A stretch of DNA of 64,000 nt from an uncultured Haliea sp. Lineage in GTDB: Bacteria > Pseudomonadota > Gammaproteobacteria > Pseudomonadales > Halieaceae. The stretch spans positions 186,001 to 250,000 of the forward strand of contig CAJXUQ010000002.1 in assembly GCA_913061145.1 (NCBI GenBank), read 5' to 3'. Positions 34,221 to 43,124 of the stretch are shown piece by piece; within the stretch, counting starts at the first letter, position 1, and each line of letters begins with the position of its first letter. The notes under the pieces were generated by a model. The model did no database searches, was not told where the DNA came from, and saw nothing but the letters and a program-made list of their open reading frames with translations. Position numbers and translations under genes: made by a program.

Positions 34221-34249
34221 CGGCGGGGCCGAAGCCCCGCCGGGTTTTA
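34221..34249. terminator. Bidirectional intrinsic terminator
   Basis: CGGCGGGGC (34221-34229), a 4-base loop and GCCCCGCCG (34234-34242) form a perfect 9-bp GC stem. It is followed by GGTTTTA on the plus strand and by TTTTATT on the minus strand. On the minus strand the loop is UUCG, a very stable tetraloop. It separates the convergent L,D-transpeptidase and lipoprotein genes. Confidence 0.9.
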
Positions 34250-34258
34250 CAAAACCGC

Positions 34259-34519
34259 TTACTTCTGCATTGAGGTTTTGAACGCGCGGTCGATTTTGCT
34301 GTTGGCTTCGTCGGCGCTGCGCTTGGCTTCTTCAGCGATGCGCTTGGCGTCAGAGGCAGTGCGCTCTGCACCGGCAGCAGATTGCTTGGCTTCGTCAGCT
34401 GAGCGCTGAGCGGCTTCCGCGATGCTGCGAACTTCGTCCAGTTGTGAAGTGCTGGCGCAGCCGGTGGCCAGTGCCGCGAAGGCGGCGATTGAAACAGCCT
34501 TGATAAGCGTAGATTTCAT
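34259..34519 (-). CDS. Lpp/OprI-like outer-membrane lipoprotein
   Basis: The 86-residue precursor has a lipoprotein signal peptide with lipobox LATGC (Cys21), then a continuous alanine-rich heptad coiled coil (about 26-78) like E. coli Lpp and Pseudomonas OprI. It ends in lysine (SMQK), the residue that L,D-transpeptidases join to diaminopimelate. The start at 34519 has AGGAG upstream; the longer frame is rejected. It tethers the outer membrane to the wall. It is flanked by three L,D-transpeptidase genes and ends at a strong terminator, as expected for an abundant protein. Confidence 0.92.
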   Translation of the reverse strand: MKSTLIKAVSIAAFAALATGCASTSQLDEVRSIAEAAQRSADEAKQSAAGAERTASDAKRIAEEAKRSADEANSKIDRAFKTSMQK

Positions 34520-34656
34520 GATAAAACTCCTTGAGCAGGGTTGGCCTGTCAGATCTAGGAAGCCACAAAGTGGCGAAACGTGCAAACTTCGAACTCCCGT
34601 CTGGGGCCCTTGGTTCGAACGCGCGTAAAATATCACTCTAGGAGCATGGTAAACCA

Positions 34657-35151
34657 GTGAGCATAAGAGCGTTATTGGCGTTTTGTGCATTTTTCCTGAA
34701 TTTTTTGTTGCCTTCACCCGTTTTGGCCTTCAATCCGCCGGTCGACCAGGTGGTTGTGGTCAAATCGGAGCGTACGTTATATCTCAAGTCGAGCGGGGTG
34801 GTGGTGCGCCATTACCCGGTCGCGCTGGGTCCGGTGCCCTGGGGGCACAAGGAGCGCGAAGGGGATGAGCGCACCCCGGAAGGGCGCTACATCCTCGATT
34901 ACAAAAATGCGCAGAGCCGCTTCTACAAATCGATTCGGGTGTCTTATCCGAATCGGCGCGACAGGCAGCGGGCCCAGGCCATGGGGGTGGATCCCGGCGG
35001 CAATATCATGATTCATGGCCAACCTGAAACGCCGCAGCCGGGCGCGGAGCTGTTTAACTGGACCGACGGCTGTATCGCGGTCAGTAATGAGCACATGGAT
35101 GAAATCTGGCAGCTGGTGACGGTCGGGACGCCTATCGAAATCCGGCCCTGA
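34657..35151 (+). CDS. Small secreted L,D-transpeptidase (YkuD family)
   Basis: The 164-residue protein has a signal peptide (about 1-24), then a minimal YkuD domain. This includes VVVKSERTLYL, the ALGPVPWGHKEREGDERTPEG substrate-loop typical of the YafK-like group, IMIHGQP, and the nucleophile Cys139 in NWTDGCIAVSNEHMDEI. The start is GTG 34657 with GGAG 12 bases upstream. YafK-like enzymes can release Lpp from peptidoglycan, opposing ErfK-type ligation, so it may counterbalance its neighbour. It is divergent from the lipoprotein gene. Confidence 0.9.
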   Translation: MSIRALLAFCAFFLNFLLPSPVLAFNPPVDQVVVVKSERTLYLKSSGVVVRHYPVALGPVPWGHKEREGDERTPEGRYILDYKNAQSRFYKSIRVSYPNRRDRQRAQAMGVDPGGNIMIHGQPETPQPGAELFNWTDGCIAVSNEHMDEIWQLVTVGTPIEIRP

Positions 35152-35266
35152 CCACCCGAGATAGCGGTAGGCAGCGCGGCGTCGCGACCCATCGGCCCTG
35201 ACTGGCAGGCTAGGCAGTGGTGAAGCAATGAGGTAAGCTGGCACCTCGTTTCCCTGAGATCACAAC

Positions 35267-35962
35267 ATGTCCGGTCGTGCCAGCATTTTTTTCGTTATTC
35301 TGGCGGCTTGGTGTCTGGGTATCTCATTGCCGGCTGCGGCTGGCGGTGGCACAGACCTGGTTCGCGCATTGACCGCGGCGGCACCGAACCTCGACCGCAC
35401 GGTACTGCGACGGGCGGTGTCGGCAATGAATTGCGCCCTGGACCGGGGTTTGGAGCGCGCCGAGCGGCTCGCCATTATCGATTTCTCTCTCCCGTCCAGC
35501 GAACAGCGGTTGTGGATTTTTGATCTTTCCCGACGCGAATTGCTGCTCAATGAACTGGTCGCCCACGGGCAGGGTTCCGGCCAGAACCTGGCCTCACAGT
35601 TCTCCAATGTATCGGGCAGCCATCAGTCGAGTATCGGCCTGTTTCGCACCAGCGAGAGCTACCGTGGCCGCCACGGTTACTCACTGCGGATGGATGGTCT
35701 GGAGGCCGGCATCAACGATCTCGCCCGGGAGCGGGCCATCGTGATCCACGGTGCCGATTATGTTGATCCACAGTGGATAGATCGCCAGGGACGCATCGGG
35801 CGCAGCCAGGGGTGCCCGGCCGTGCGCCCGGAAGTGGCCAGCACGGTCGTCGATACCCTGAAAGACGGACAATTCCTGTTCTCCTGGTATCCGGATCCGG
35901 ACTGGCTGGCCAACTCGGATTTTCTCAATTGCCAGGCGGGCACGCTGGCCCGACTGGACTAG
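35267..35962 (+). CDS. Murein L,D-transpeptidase catalytic-domain protein (YkuD_2 type)
   Basis: The 231-residue protein has a signal peptide (1-25), then a domain with IIDFSLPSSEQRLWIFDL, VAHGQGSG, IGLFRTSESYRGRHGYSLR, IVIHGADY and RIGRSQGCPAVRP with Cys183. This matches the YkuD_2 branch (family of murein L,D-transpeptidase catalytic domain proteins). No membrane segment follows the signal. Its role in wall crosslinking versus carboxypeptidase activity is not settled for this branch. Confidence 0.88.
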   Translation: MSGRASIFFVILAAWCLGISLPAAAGGGTDLVRALTAAAPNLDRTVLRRAVSAMNCALDRGLERAERLAIIDFSLPSSEQRLWIFDLSRRELLLNELVAHGQGSGQNLASQFSNVSGSHQSSIGLFRTSESYRGRHGYSLRMDGLEAGINDLARERAIVIHGADYVDPQWIDRQGRIGRSQGCPAVRPEVASTVVDTLKDGQFLFSWYPDPDWLANSDFLNCQAGTLARLD

Positions 35963-35984
35963 CGCCCTCCACGCGCCTTGCGTA

Positions 35985-38900
35985 CTAGCTGGCCATGGTC
36001 ATCAAGGACGCATTGCCGCCTGCGGCTGTAGTATCGATGCTCACCGACTTCTCCCACAGGGTCTGCCTGAGCAGCGTTTCCGGTGCCACACAGCTGATCA
36101 GTGCCATTATCGGGCCCTCCCGCGCTGCGATGGCCCGCGCCGCTGCGCGCAGGTAGCGACTGCGCGCATGTACCATCGCGCCCTGCAAGGCCGCTTCGTG
36201 CAATAGTGCCGCAGCGCGGTCGAGTGACTGCATCTGGAACAGGGAGGAGGGCAGGCCAGCGGCGATCAGGCTGGTCGCCAGTACTTGCCATTTCTCCAAT
36301 AGCGCCGGCGCGGCGACCCCGATCACACTGTTGCCCGAGGCCAGGGCTGATACGGTGGCCATCAGGTACTCGCCCTGATGTTCTGCGTTGTCCAGCAATA
36401 ACAGTAGCGGCCCGCGCGGCTCGTGCAGCAGCTGATTGGATTCTCCTGTGGGCCCGGGTAGCTGCGGGGGTGAGGCAAGCAGCTGGCTCGCAGCGCGCAG
36501 TTGGTCCCGAGCGGCGCCCAGTGTTTCTTCGAGAATAGCCGGGTTGTCCTCTGTGCCGCTGGCATAGGAAGCCAGGAAGCGGCGCAGTACTGACACCCGC
36601 TCACTGACGCTGCAGCGCGCCCACAGAATGCCCGCATCCTGTGCAGCGCGCAGTACCGCTGCCGTTGCCACGCAGTCGCCGTCTGTATCTGGAAGTGGCT
36701 TCTGGCCCGCGGCGTTTTCGGCTTCTTCACCAGTGGTAACCAGGCGCGACAGGTACTCCGGTCCTCCGGCTTTTGGCCCGGTGCCTGACAGGCCTCGACC
36801 GCCGAAGGGTTGCACCCCGACGATGGCACCGATCATGTTGCGGTTGACGTAGACATTGCCCGCCTGCACGCGATCCGCCGCCCGCTGACAGGCTTCCTCG
36901 ATGCGGCTGTGAATACCAAACGTCAGACCGAATCCGGTTGCATTGATTTGCGCCAGCACGTCGTCGAATGCTTCTGCGCGGTAGCGAATCACGTGTACGA
37001 TGGGTCCGAAGACCTCACGTTCGAGCAGCGACAAATTGCTGATCTCATACAGATGGGGCGCGAAAAACGTGCCTGGCATCTCCGTTGGCAACTCGCATGA
37101 GTAAAGCAGCCGCCCGGTCGCCTCGAGATAGCGTACGTGATCCATCAACGACTGCCGCGCACGTTCGTCGATGACCGGCCCGATATCCGTCGACAACGCG
37201 GATGGATCGCCAATGCGCAGCTCGCGCATTGCGCCGATAATCATCTCAATAACCTTGTCTGCGATATCTTCCTGCAGGAACAGCACCCGCAGGGCAGAGC
37301 AGCGCTGCCCTGCACTCTGGAAGCCCGATGTCACTACGTCGCGGACGACCTGCTCGGGCAGTGCTGTGGAATCGACAATCATGCAGTTCTGGCCGCCGGT
37401 TTCCGCGATCAGCGGCACCGGTGCATCCTCTCGTTGCGCCAACGTGCGCGAAAGCCAGCTACCCGTTGCCGTGGAGCCGGTGAACATTACGGCTTTCACA
37501 CGCGGGTCGGGCACCAGTTGCTCGCCCACGCTGCGACCTTCCGCGATCAGCAGCGCCACCGCACCCGGTGGAAAACCGCAGTCAACCATCAATTCAACGG
37601 TACGCAGGGCGATCAGGCTGGTTTGTTCTGCCGGTTTGGCGACCACGGTGTTACCTGCCACCAGCGCGGCGCTGACCTGGCCGAGAAAAATGGCCAGCGG
37701 GAAGTTCCATGGACTGATACACAGCACAACGCCGCGGGCCCGCAGGCCGCGTTCCGCAAAGTCCGCCTGAGTAGCGCCTGTGGCGTAGTAACGCAGGAAA
37801 TCCACCGCCTCCCGAACTTCCGCCACGCCATCGCGCAACGTCTTGCCGGCCTCTTTGCAGCACAGTGCAATGAGCTCGTCACGGTGTGTTTCCAGCGCAT
37901 CCGCCAGACGCAGCAGGCAGTCTGCCCGTTGCTCAACCGGCTGTGCAGACCAGTGCGCGAAAGCGCCGTCAGCGCGCGCCAGCGCCGCCTCTATGCCGTC
38001 ACTATCCGCCAGCCTGATATGCCCGACGATTTCTTCATGCCGCGCGGGATTGCGCACCTCGCAAAGGCCAGCAGCTCCCTCGCCCATCGGCAGTGAAGCC
38101 TCCCAGCTGCGCATGGCCCGGCGCATCGCCTCCAGGGTTGGACGGTGCTGCAGGTCCACGCCCTGTGCGTTGCGTCGCTCATGCCCATAGAGTGCAGGTG
38201 GTAACGGAATCAACGGGTTGCGTTTTTCAGCCCAGCTCTGGGCCGCCTCAACCGGGTCCTCAAGCAGGCTTTCGACCGGAATGGCTTCATCCACAATGTT
38301 GTTCACGAAGGAGCTGTTGGCGCCGTTTTCCAGCAGCCGTCGCACCAGATAGGCGAGCAGATCGGCGTGCACCCCCACCGGCGCGTAAACCCGGCAGGGA
38401 ACGTGCTCAGTGCTCACGATCTGGTCGTACAGCGTTTCTCCCATGCCGTGCAGACGCTGGAATTCGTAGCCGCTGCGATCCTTGTCCATCTCAAGAATCG
38501 TTGCCGCGGTGTAGGCGTTGTGCGTGGCGAACTGGGGGTAAAGGCTGTCGCGGTAGGCGAGCAGGCGAGCCGCGCAGGCCTGATAAGACACATCGGTAGC
38601 CGCCTTGCGGGTGAACACCGGGTAGTCATCCAGTCCTTCCACCTGTGCCAGCTTGATTTCGGTATCCCAGTAGGCACCCTTGACCAGTCGTACCATAAGG
38701 CGCCGTTTGCAGCGCAGAGAGAGCTCTCGCAGCCACTCGATCACCAGCAGGCTGCGCTTCTGGTATGCCTGCACAGCCACGCCAAAGCCCTGCCAGTCAC
38801 CCAGGTCCGGGTCGCTGGCAACGGCCTCGATGACGTCCAGCGACAGCATCAGTCGGTCGGCCTCTTCGGCATCCACGGTAAAACCGATATCAAATGCCTT

Positions 38901-39743
38901 TGCCGCCAGCGCCAGAGATTTCAGGCGTGGTACCAGTTCGTCCATGACCCGTTGGCGTTGTGCGAACTCATACCGCGGATGAATCGCGGAGAGTTTGACC
39001 GAGATGCCGGGGCCGGATTCGGGACCACGTGCGTGTGCGGCCCGGCCAATCGCCTCGATTGCGTTGTAGTAGCTGTCGAAATAGCGCTGCGCGTCCGCGG
39101 CTGTGCGAGCGGCCTCTCCGAGCATATCGTAGGAATAGCGGTATCCTTTGCTTTCAGCGTCTTTGGCCCGGTGCAGTGCTTTCTCAATGGTCGTTCCCAT
39201 CACGAACTGGGTGCCCATGATCTGCATCGCATAGCGCACGGAGGCGCGGATCACCGGTTCGCCCAGGCGTCCCATGGTTTTCTTGAGCAGGCCGAACTGG
39301 CGTGGGTTGTCCTCGTCGTTGTAATTGACCACCTTGCCGGTGAGCAGAAGGCCCCAGGCCGAGGCGTTGACGAACAGTGATTCGCTGTTGCCGAGGTGAG
39401 AACTCCAGTCTCCATCGGCCAGTTTGTCGCGTATCAGTCGATCCATGGTCAACTGGTCCGGCACGCGCAGCAGTGCTTCGGCGAGGCACATGAGCACCAC
39501 GCCTTCTTCTGTGGACAGTGCAAATTCCTGTAGCAGGGCGTCAACACCGCCTTTGCAATGCTGTGCCTTGCGTATGTTCAGCACCAGCACCCTGGCTCGC
39601 TCCCAGGCACGGCTTCGGGCAGCCTGACTCAGGGTAGCAGCGGGCAGTAGCTGCGCCAACACGCTCGCCTCACTGTCGCGGTAGCTTTTCTCCATGGCCA
39701 TGCGCAGTGGATCGGTCGGGTCAAGGTGGCAGTCGTGCAGCAT
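35985..39743 (-). CDS. putA: Bifunctional proline dehydrogenase/P5C dehydrogenase
   Basis: PutA oxidises proline to glutamate, delivering electrons to quinones and NAD. The 1252-residue protein has an alpha domain, the FAD-binding PRODH barrel (VSVKLSAIHPRYE; YWDTEIKLAQVEGLDDYPVF), then the P5CDH half with SPWNFPLAIFLGQVSAALVAGN and the nucleophile Cys815 in SAGQRCSALR. A C-terminal ALDH-superfamily-like domain (about 1040-1252) typical of long PutAs follows. I see no N-terminal ribbon-helix-helix, so it should not be a self-repressor. The divergent Lrp-type gene is the likely regulator. GGAG lies upstream of the ATG at 39743. Confidence 0.96.
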   Translation of the reverse strand: MLHDCHLDPTDPLRMAMEKSYRDSEASVLAQLLPAATLSQAARSRAWERARVLVLNIRKAQHCKGGVDALLQEFALSTEEGVVLMCLAEALLRVPDQLTMDRLIRDKLADGDWSSHLGNSESLFVNASAWGLLLTGKVVNYNDEDNPRQFGLLKKTMGRLGEPVIRASVRYAMQIMGTQFVMGTTIEKALHRAKDAESKGYRYSYDMLGEAARTAADAQRYFDSYYNAIEAIGRAAHARGPESGPGISVKLSAIHPRYEFAQRQRVMDELVPRLKSLALAAKAFDIGFTVDAEEADRLMLSLDVIEAVASDPDLGDWQGFGVAVQAYQKRSLLVIEWLRELSLRCKRRLMVRLVKGAYWDTEIKLAQVEGLDDYPVFTRKAATDVSYQACAARLLAYRDSLYPQFATHNAYTAATILEMDKDRSGYEFQRLHGMGETLYDQIVSTEHVPCRVYAPVGVHADLLAYLVRRLLENGANSSFVNNIVDEAIPVESLLEDPVEAAQSWAEKRNPLIPLPPALYGHERRNAQGVDLQHRPTLEAMRRAMRSWEASLPMGEGAAGLCEVRNPARHEEIVGHIRLADSDGIEAALARADGAFAHWSAQPVEQRADCLLRLADALETHRDELIALCCKEAGKTLRDGVAEVREAVDFLRYYATGATQADFAERGLRARGVVLCISPWNFPLAIFLGQVSAALVAGNTVVAKPAEQTSLIALRTVELMVDCGFPPGAVALLIAEGRSVGEQLVPDPRVKAVMFTGSTATGSWLSRTLAQREDAPVPLIAETGGQNCMIVDSTALPEQVVRDVVTSGFQSAGQRCSALRVLFLQEDIADKVIEMIIGAMRELRIGDPSALSTDIGPVIDERARQSLMDHVRYLEATGRLLYSCELPTEMPGTFFAPHLYEISNLSLLEREVFGPIVHVIRYRAEAFDDVLAQINATGFGLTFGIHSRIEEACQRAADRVQAGNVYVNRNMIGAIVGVQPFGGRGLSGTGPKAGGPEYLSRLVTTGEEAENAAGQKPLPDTDGDCVATAAVLRAAQDAGILWARCSVSERVSVLRRFLASYASGTEDNPAILEETLGAARDQLRAASQLLASPPQLPGPTGESNQLLHEPRGPLLLLLDNAEHQGEYLMATVSALASGNSVIGVAAPALLEKWQVLATSLIAAGLPSSLFQMQSLDRAAALLHEAALQGAMVHARSRYLRAAARAIAAREGPIMALISCVAPETLLRQTLWEKSVSIDTTAAGGNASLMTMAS

Positions 39744-39899
39744 GGCGTGAGGCTCCGGATAGCGTTCAGAGCGTAAATTGTAGTCATCGGGATGCAGAAT
39801 GAGCTGTTTATTTTGGCTTGGCCTTTGAATAATATTCTGTAACGGAATCTATTCTCAGTAGATTATTCTGCATTGTCAGGAAGCTGGAGTCGTAGCGCT
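39744..39899. promoter_or_regulatory. putA/Lrp-family divergent control region with Lrp-like site
   Basis: CAGTAGATTATTCTG (39856-39870) matches the published E. coli Lrp consensus YAGHAWATTWTDCTR at 14 of 15 positions. Around it lie further ATTC/GAAT half-sites, including GAAT at 39797, GAATAATATTC at 39827-39837 and ATTC-N7-GAAT at 39834-39848. The whole 156-base gap is AT-rich compared with its flanks, suiting Lrp-family wrapping and control of both genes. Confidence 0.6.
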
Positions 39900-40367
39900 A
39901 TGGGACTTACCCTGGATAAGACTGATCTGCTCATTCTCTCCCTGCTACAGGGCGAGGGCCGCATGTCGAATGTGGATCTGGCGCGCCGCGTCAATCTGAG
40001 TGCCAGCCCTTGTCTGGAGCGGGTGCGCCGGCTTGAGGCGACAGGGCTGATTGAGGGCTACAGCGCGCGCCTGAACGCGCCCGCGCTGGGTTACGGCACC
40101 AGTGCGTTTATTCAGGTGACCCTGGATCGCACCACGGCGGAGGTGTTCGACCGTTTCCGGGATGCGGTCATCACCATTCCGGAAGTCGCCGAGTGTCATA
40201 TGGTGGCTGGCGGATTCGATTATCTGCTCAAACTGAGGCTCACCGGTATGGATGCGTACCGCGCCGTACTGACCCGCATCGTCGACCTGCCCGGCGTAGC
40301 GCAGACACACACCTATGTCGTTATCGAGGCCATAAAGCAGGACACCGGGCTGCCGCTGTCACGCTGA
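39900..40367 (+). CDS. Lrp/AsnC-family transcriptional regulator (PutR-like)
   Basis: From the ATG at 39900 (GGAG 10 bases upstream) the protein has 155 residues with the AsnC-type winged HTH (DKTDLLILSLLQGEGRMSNVDLARRVNLSASPCLERVRRLEATGLI) and the C-terminal RAM ligand domain (VAECHMVAGGFDYLLKL). Divergent pairing with putA matches PutR/Lrp-type activators that switch on proline use. It also likely binds the intergenic sites itself. Its 3' end overlaps the convergent asparaginase-domain gene by nine bases. Confidence 0.92.
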   Translation: MGLTLDKTDLLILSLLQGEGRMSNVDLARRVNLSASPCLERVRRLEATGLIEGYSARLNAPALGYGTSAFIQVTLDRTTAEVFDRFRDAVITIPEVAECHMVAGGFDYLLKLRLTGMDAYRAVLTRIVDLPGVAQTHTYVVIEAIKQDTGLPLSR

Positions 40368-40850
40368 ATCAAGTGCCTCAAAGCGATTGGCTGCGGTATT
40401 CTTGACTACCTTGTCCGCATCAAACACCTCGCCATTCATGGCGATGTAGACGCCCGGCGGTTTGCTCTGCAGGGCGCCGATCGCACAGCCAATATTGAAA
40501 ATGGCATCGGACTGGGCGAACGCGGCCGGCTGCAGTGCGCCGGTCAGCACGATACATTTGCCCGGGATATCCTGGAGAGCCCGCGCTGTGGCGACCATGC
40601 CATCGGTGCCGTGGGTGATCAGGACCCAGCGCTCCTCACACTGTACCGCCGCGCGACGGATCAGTGCCCGGTCCGCGTCGGTCATATCGAGACTGTCCTT
40701 GCGCATGGCCGATTCCACACTGTAGGCAAACTGCACACCCATGCGTTGCAGTAACTCCCCGATGACCGGCGCTCCGACCTGGTAGTCGCTCTTGGCATCG
40801 AAGTAGATTTTATCGATGGTGCCGCCGGTGGTAATAATGTGCAGTTTCAT
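40359..40850 (-). CDS. Short asparaginase-domain protein
   Basis: The 163-residue protein has the N-terminal asparaginase catalytic domain only: TTGGTID (nucleophile Thr), the DSLDMTDADR pocket and LITHGTDGM with the second Thr-Asp. The whole C-terminal domain of about 330-residue L-asparaginases is absent, as in a known group of short asparaginase-domain proteins. Whether it hydrolyses asparagine is unclear. It lies at the 3' end of the polyphosphate phosphotransferase gene on the same strand, 53 bases apart from it. Confidence 0.85.
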   Translation of the reverse strand: MKLHIITTGGTIDKIYFDAKSDYQVGAPVIGELLQRMGVQFAYSVESAMRKDSLDMTDADRALIRRAAVQCEERWVLITHGTDGMVATARALQDIPGKCIVLTGALQPAAFAQSDAIFNIGCAIGALQSKPPGVYIAMNGEVFDADKVVKNTAANRFEALDSA

Positions 40851-40903
40851 GAGCCTGAGCCCCGTTGGCTGTGCGCGGGCGGGCAGTATAGCGCCGGTGT
40901 CGG

Positions 40904-42400
40904 TTACTGGGTACCGAGGGCCGCTTCCAGCGCGTCGCAGAGGGTCTGCAGGATGTGGACCCGCGCGTAGCGTTTATCGTTGGCGGCCACCACTGTCCAG
41001 GGTGCCGTTGCAGTGGAGGTCAACCTCAGCATTTCCAGAACGGCGTGTTCATAGTCGCTCCAGCGTCCGCGGTTGCGCCAGTCATCCGCCGTAATCTTGT
41101 GCTGCTTGTGCGGTGTGTGTTCACGCTCCCGGAACCGTTTCAGTTGTTCTTCCGGCGAAATATGCAACCAGAATTTCACAATAATTCCGCCGTGCTCTTC
41201 CAGTTGCGATTCGAAGTCATTGATTTCGGCGTAGGCCCGCTGCCAGGCGTGCACGGGGGCGAAGCCTTCCACGCGTTCAACCAGTACCCGCCCATACCAG
41301 GAGCGATCAAAGAGCATGATGCGCCCGCGCCGCTCCAGATTGCGCCAGTAGCGCCACAGGTAATGGTGTGCGCGCTCTTCATCCGACGGCGCACTGCTCT
41401 GGATAACGCGATACAGACGGGGATCCACAGGCGCGGTGACGCGGCGTATGGCCGAGCCTTTGCCAGCGGCGTCCCAGCCCTCAAAAACGGCAATCAGCGA
41501 GCGTCCGGCATCGTGCGCCTGCCACGCGAGCTTCTGCAGCCGCTGTTGCTGCTCGCGCAACAGGGCGCGGTACTCCTGTTTGCCCAACTGCAGGTTGCGA
41601 GGCAATGTCGCCAGTGCCTGTGATGGTGCGGCGCGCCCGCCATCCGCGCTGCGCGCCGCTGCCGTCTCCCCAATGCCGGGGGCGCCCCGTGCAACGTGCG
41701 CGTTCATCATCTGCAGGAGGGTCTCTCCGGCAATCAGGTTGCGTTCGTGGGGGTCATCGGCGTCCACTGTCTGCCAGCGCGCCTCGGGCCCGTCACTGCC
41801 CTGCAGCACGGTCTTTGCCGCCCGCTGCGCCGCTGCGTAATCCTCCGCCCAGGCCCTGGCGGATGCGGGCAGGTGGCGCAGGCGCAGACTATCTGCGGTA
41901 AGGCGCCGTTGCTGCGTGGCGCGCTCGACCTGCAGCCACACTTTCACCAGAAGCACACCCTCGTCGCGCAACATGCGCTCGAACTGCCGGATCCGCTTCA
42001 GCTGCTGGTCGTAATGACCTGGCTCCAGCCTGCCAGACGCGCTGTCGTAGAGAAGCTGGGTGTACCACGAGCCCAGAAATATCGTCATGCGCCCCCTGGG
42101 TGGCATATGTCGCCAGAAGCGCCAGTAATAAGGGCGATCCTCTTCCTCATCCGAGTGCTTCCACTGGGCACTGGTGGTGACGAATCGCGGATCCAGCCAC
42201 TCATTCAGCTGCTGTACCAGCTCGCTTTTGCCGGCACCGGGCAGGCCGCCCAGCACGATAATGACGGGGTAGTCGCGCGTCGCGAGGTCGCGCTGTGCCT
42301 GCAACAAAGCGTGTTTGAGGGCTTTCTCGCGCGCCTTCATTCGGGCGCCCGCTGCGCTGGTCTGTGTGTCCTGTTGCTCACGGGGGCTCCTGTCTGTCAA
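40904..42400 (-). CDS. pap: Polyphosphate:AMP phosphotransferase (double PPK2 domain)
   Basis: PAP makes ADP from AMP with polyphosphate. The 498-residue protein is a tandem of two PPK2 domains. The N-terminal one carries Walker A GLPGAGKS (52-59) and Walker-B-like FLGSWYTQLL, and the C-terminal one GWDAAGKGS, FDRSWYGRVLVERVEGF and the SDYEHAVLEML lid. Two-domain PAPs (about 475-500 residues) are the AMP-specific class II PPK2 enzymes. The start is uncertain: the frame opens with TTG at 42400, and an ATG at 42340 gives 478 residues. Neither has a strong ribosome site. Confidence 0.92.
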   Translation of the reverse strand: MTDRSPREQQDTQTSAAGARMKAREKALKHALLQAQRDLATRDYPVIIVLGGLPGAGKSELVQQLNEWLDPRFVTTSAQWKHSDEEEDRPYYWRFWRHMPPRGRMTIFLGSWYTQLLYDSASGRLEPGHYDQQLKRIRQFERMLRDEGVLLVKVWLQVERATQQRRLTADSLRLRHLPASARAWAEDYAAAQRAAKTVLQGSDGPEARWQTVDADDPHERNLIAGETLLQMMNAHVARGAPGIGETAAARSADGGRAAPSQALATLPRNLQLGKQEYRALLREQQQRLQKLAWQAHDAGRSLIAVFEGWDAAGKGSAIRRVTAPVDPRLYRVIQSSAPSDEERAHHYLWRYWRNLERRGRIMLFDRSWYGRVLVERVEGFAPVHAWQRAYAEINDFESQLEEHGGIIVKFWLHISPEEQLKRFREREHTPHKQHKITADDWRNRGRWSDYEHAVLEMLRLTSTATAPWTVVAANDKRYARVHILQTLCDALEAALGTQ

Positions 42401-42477
42401 CGGGATTCTTTGTGTGCGCGATAGGCTACCGCCTCTTGCGCCGGTATAATCATACGCAATTCAGGGAGAGTAACAGC

Positions 42478-43107
42478 ATGGGTTTTTACGAACGGAGGAT
42501 ACTGCCTCACGTCATCAACTGCGCCTGCGGTAGCAAGCCGATCATGCGCCAGCGTGAAAAGGTGGTGCCGCAGGCGCGGGGTGAGGTGCTGGAAATCGGT
42601 GTCGGCACCGGGCTTAACCTGCCGCTGTATGATCCGGCGAAAGTGACCCGGCTGATTGGCCTCGATCCGTCGGAAAAATCCTGGGAGCTCGCGGGCAAGC
42701 GCGCCCAGGCGCTGTCCTTCCCCGTTGAGTTTGTGGGTTTGCCGGGTGAGGCCATTCCGCTGGCGGACGACAGTGTCGATACGGTGGTGGTGACCTTTGC
42801 CCTGTGTACTATTCCCGACCCCATTGCGGCGCTCCGCGGCATGGCCCGGGTGCTGAAGCCGGGTGGCGAGTTGCTGTTCTGCGAGCACGGTCTTGCACCG
42901 GACGGCGGGGTGCAGCGCTGGCAGCATCGAATCAACGGTGTCTGGGCGTCTGTTTGTGGCGGCTGCAACCTTAATCGTGATATCCCCGAGCTGCTTGCCT
43001 CGGGTGGTTTTCACGTCGATGAATTGCAGACGATGTATCTGCCGAATACACCGCGTATTGCCGGCTATAATTACTGGGGTCGTGCCCAACGCATCGACCG
43101 GGCCTGA
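42478..43107 (+). CDS. Class I SAM-dependent methyltransferase
   Basis: The 209-residue protein starts at an ATG with GGAG upstream. It has the SAM-binding motif VLEIGVGTGLNLPLY, an acidic IGLDPSE motif, VVVTFALCTIPDP and the post-motif LKPGGELLFCEHG, characteristic of Methyltransf_11-type small-molecule enzymes. The N-terminal cysteine pair (CACGS) and the later CGGCN are unusual but no metal site is proven. Possible substrates include phospholipids or quinones. A TATAAT at 42445-42450 could be its -10 box. Confidence 0.85.
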   Translation: MGFYERRILPHVINCACGSKPIMRQREKVVPQARGEVLEIGVGTGLNLPLYDPAKVTRLIGLDPSEKSWELAGKRAQALSFPVEFVGLPGEAIPLADDSVDTVVVTFALCTIPDPIAALRGMARVLKPGGELLFCEHGLAPDGGVQRWQHRINGVWASVCGGCNLNRDIPELLASGGFHVDELQTMYLPNTPRIAGYNYWGRAQRIDRA

Positions 43108-43124
43108 TCGGGTAAACCGTCGCC

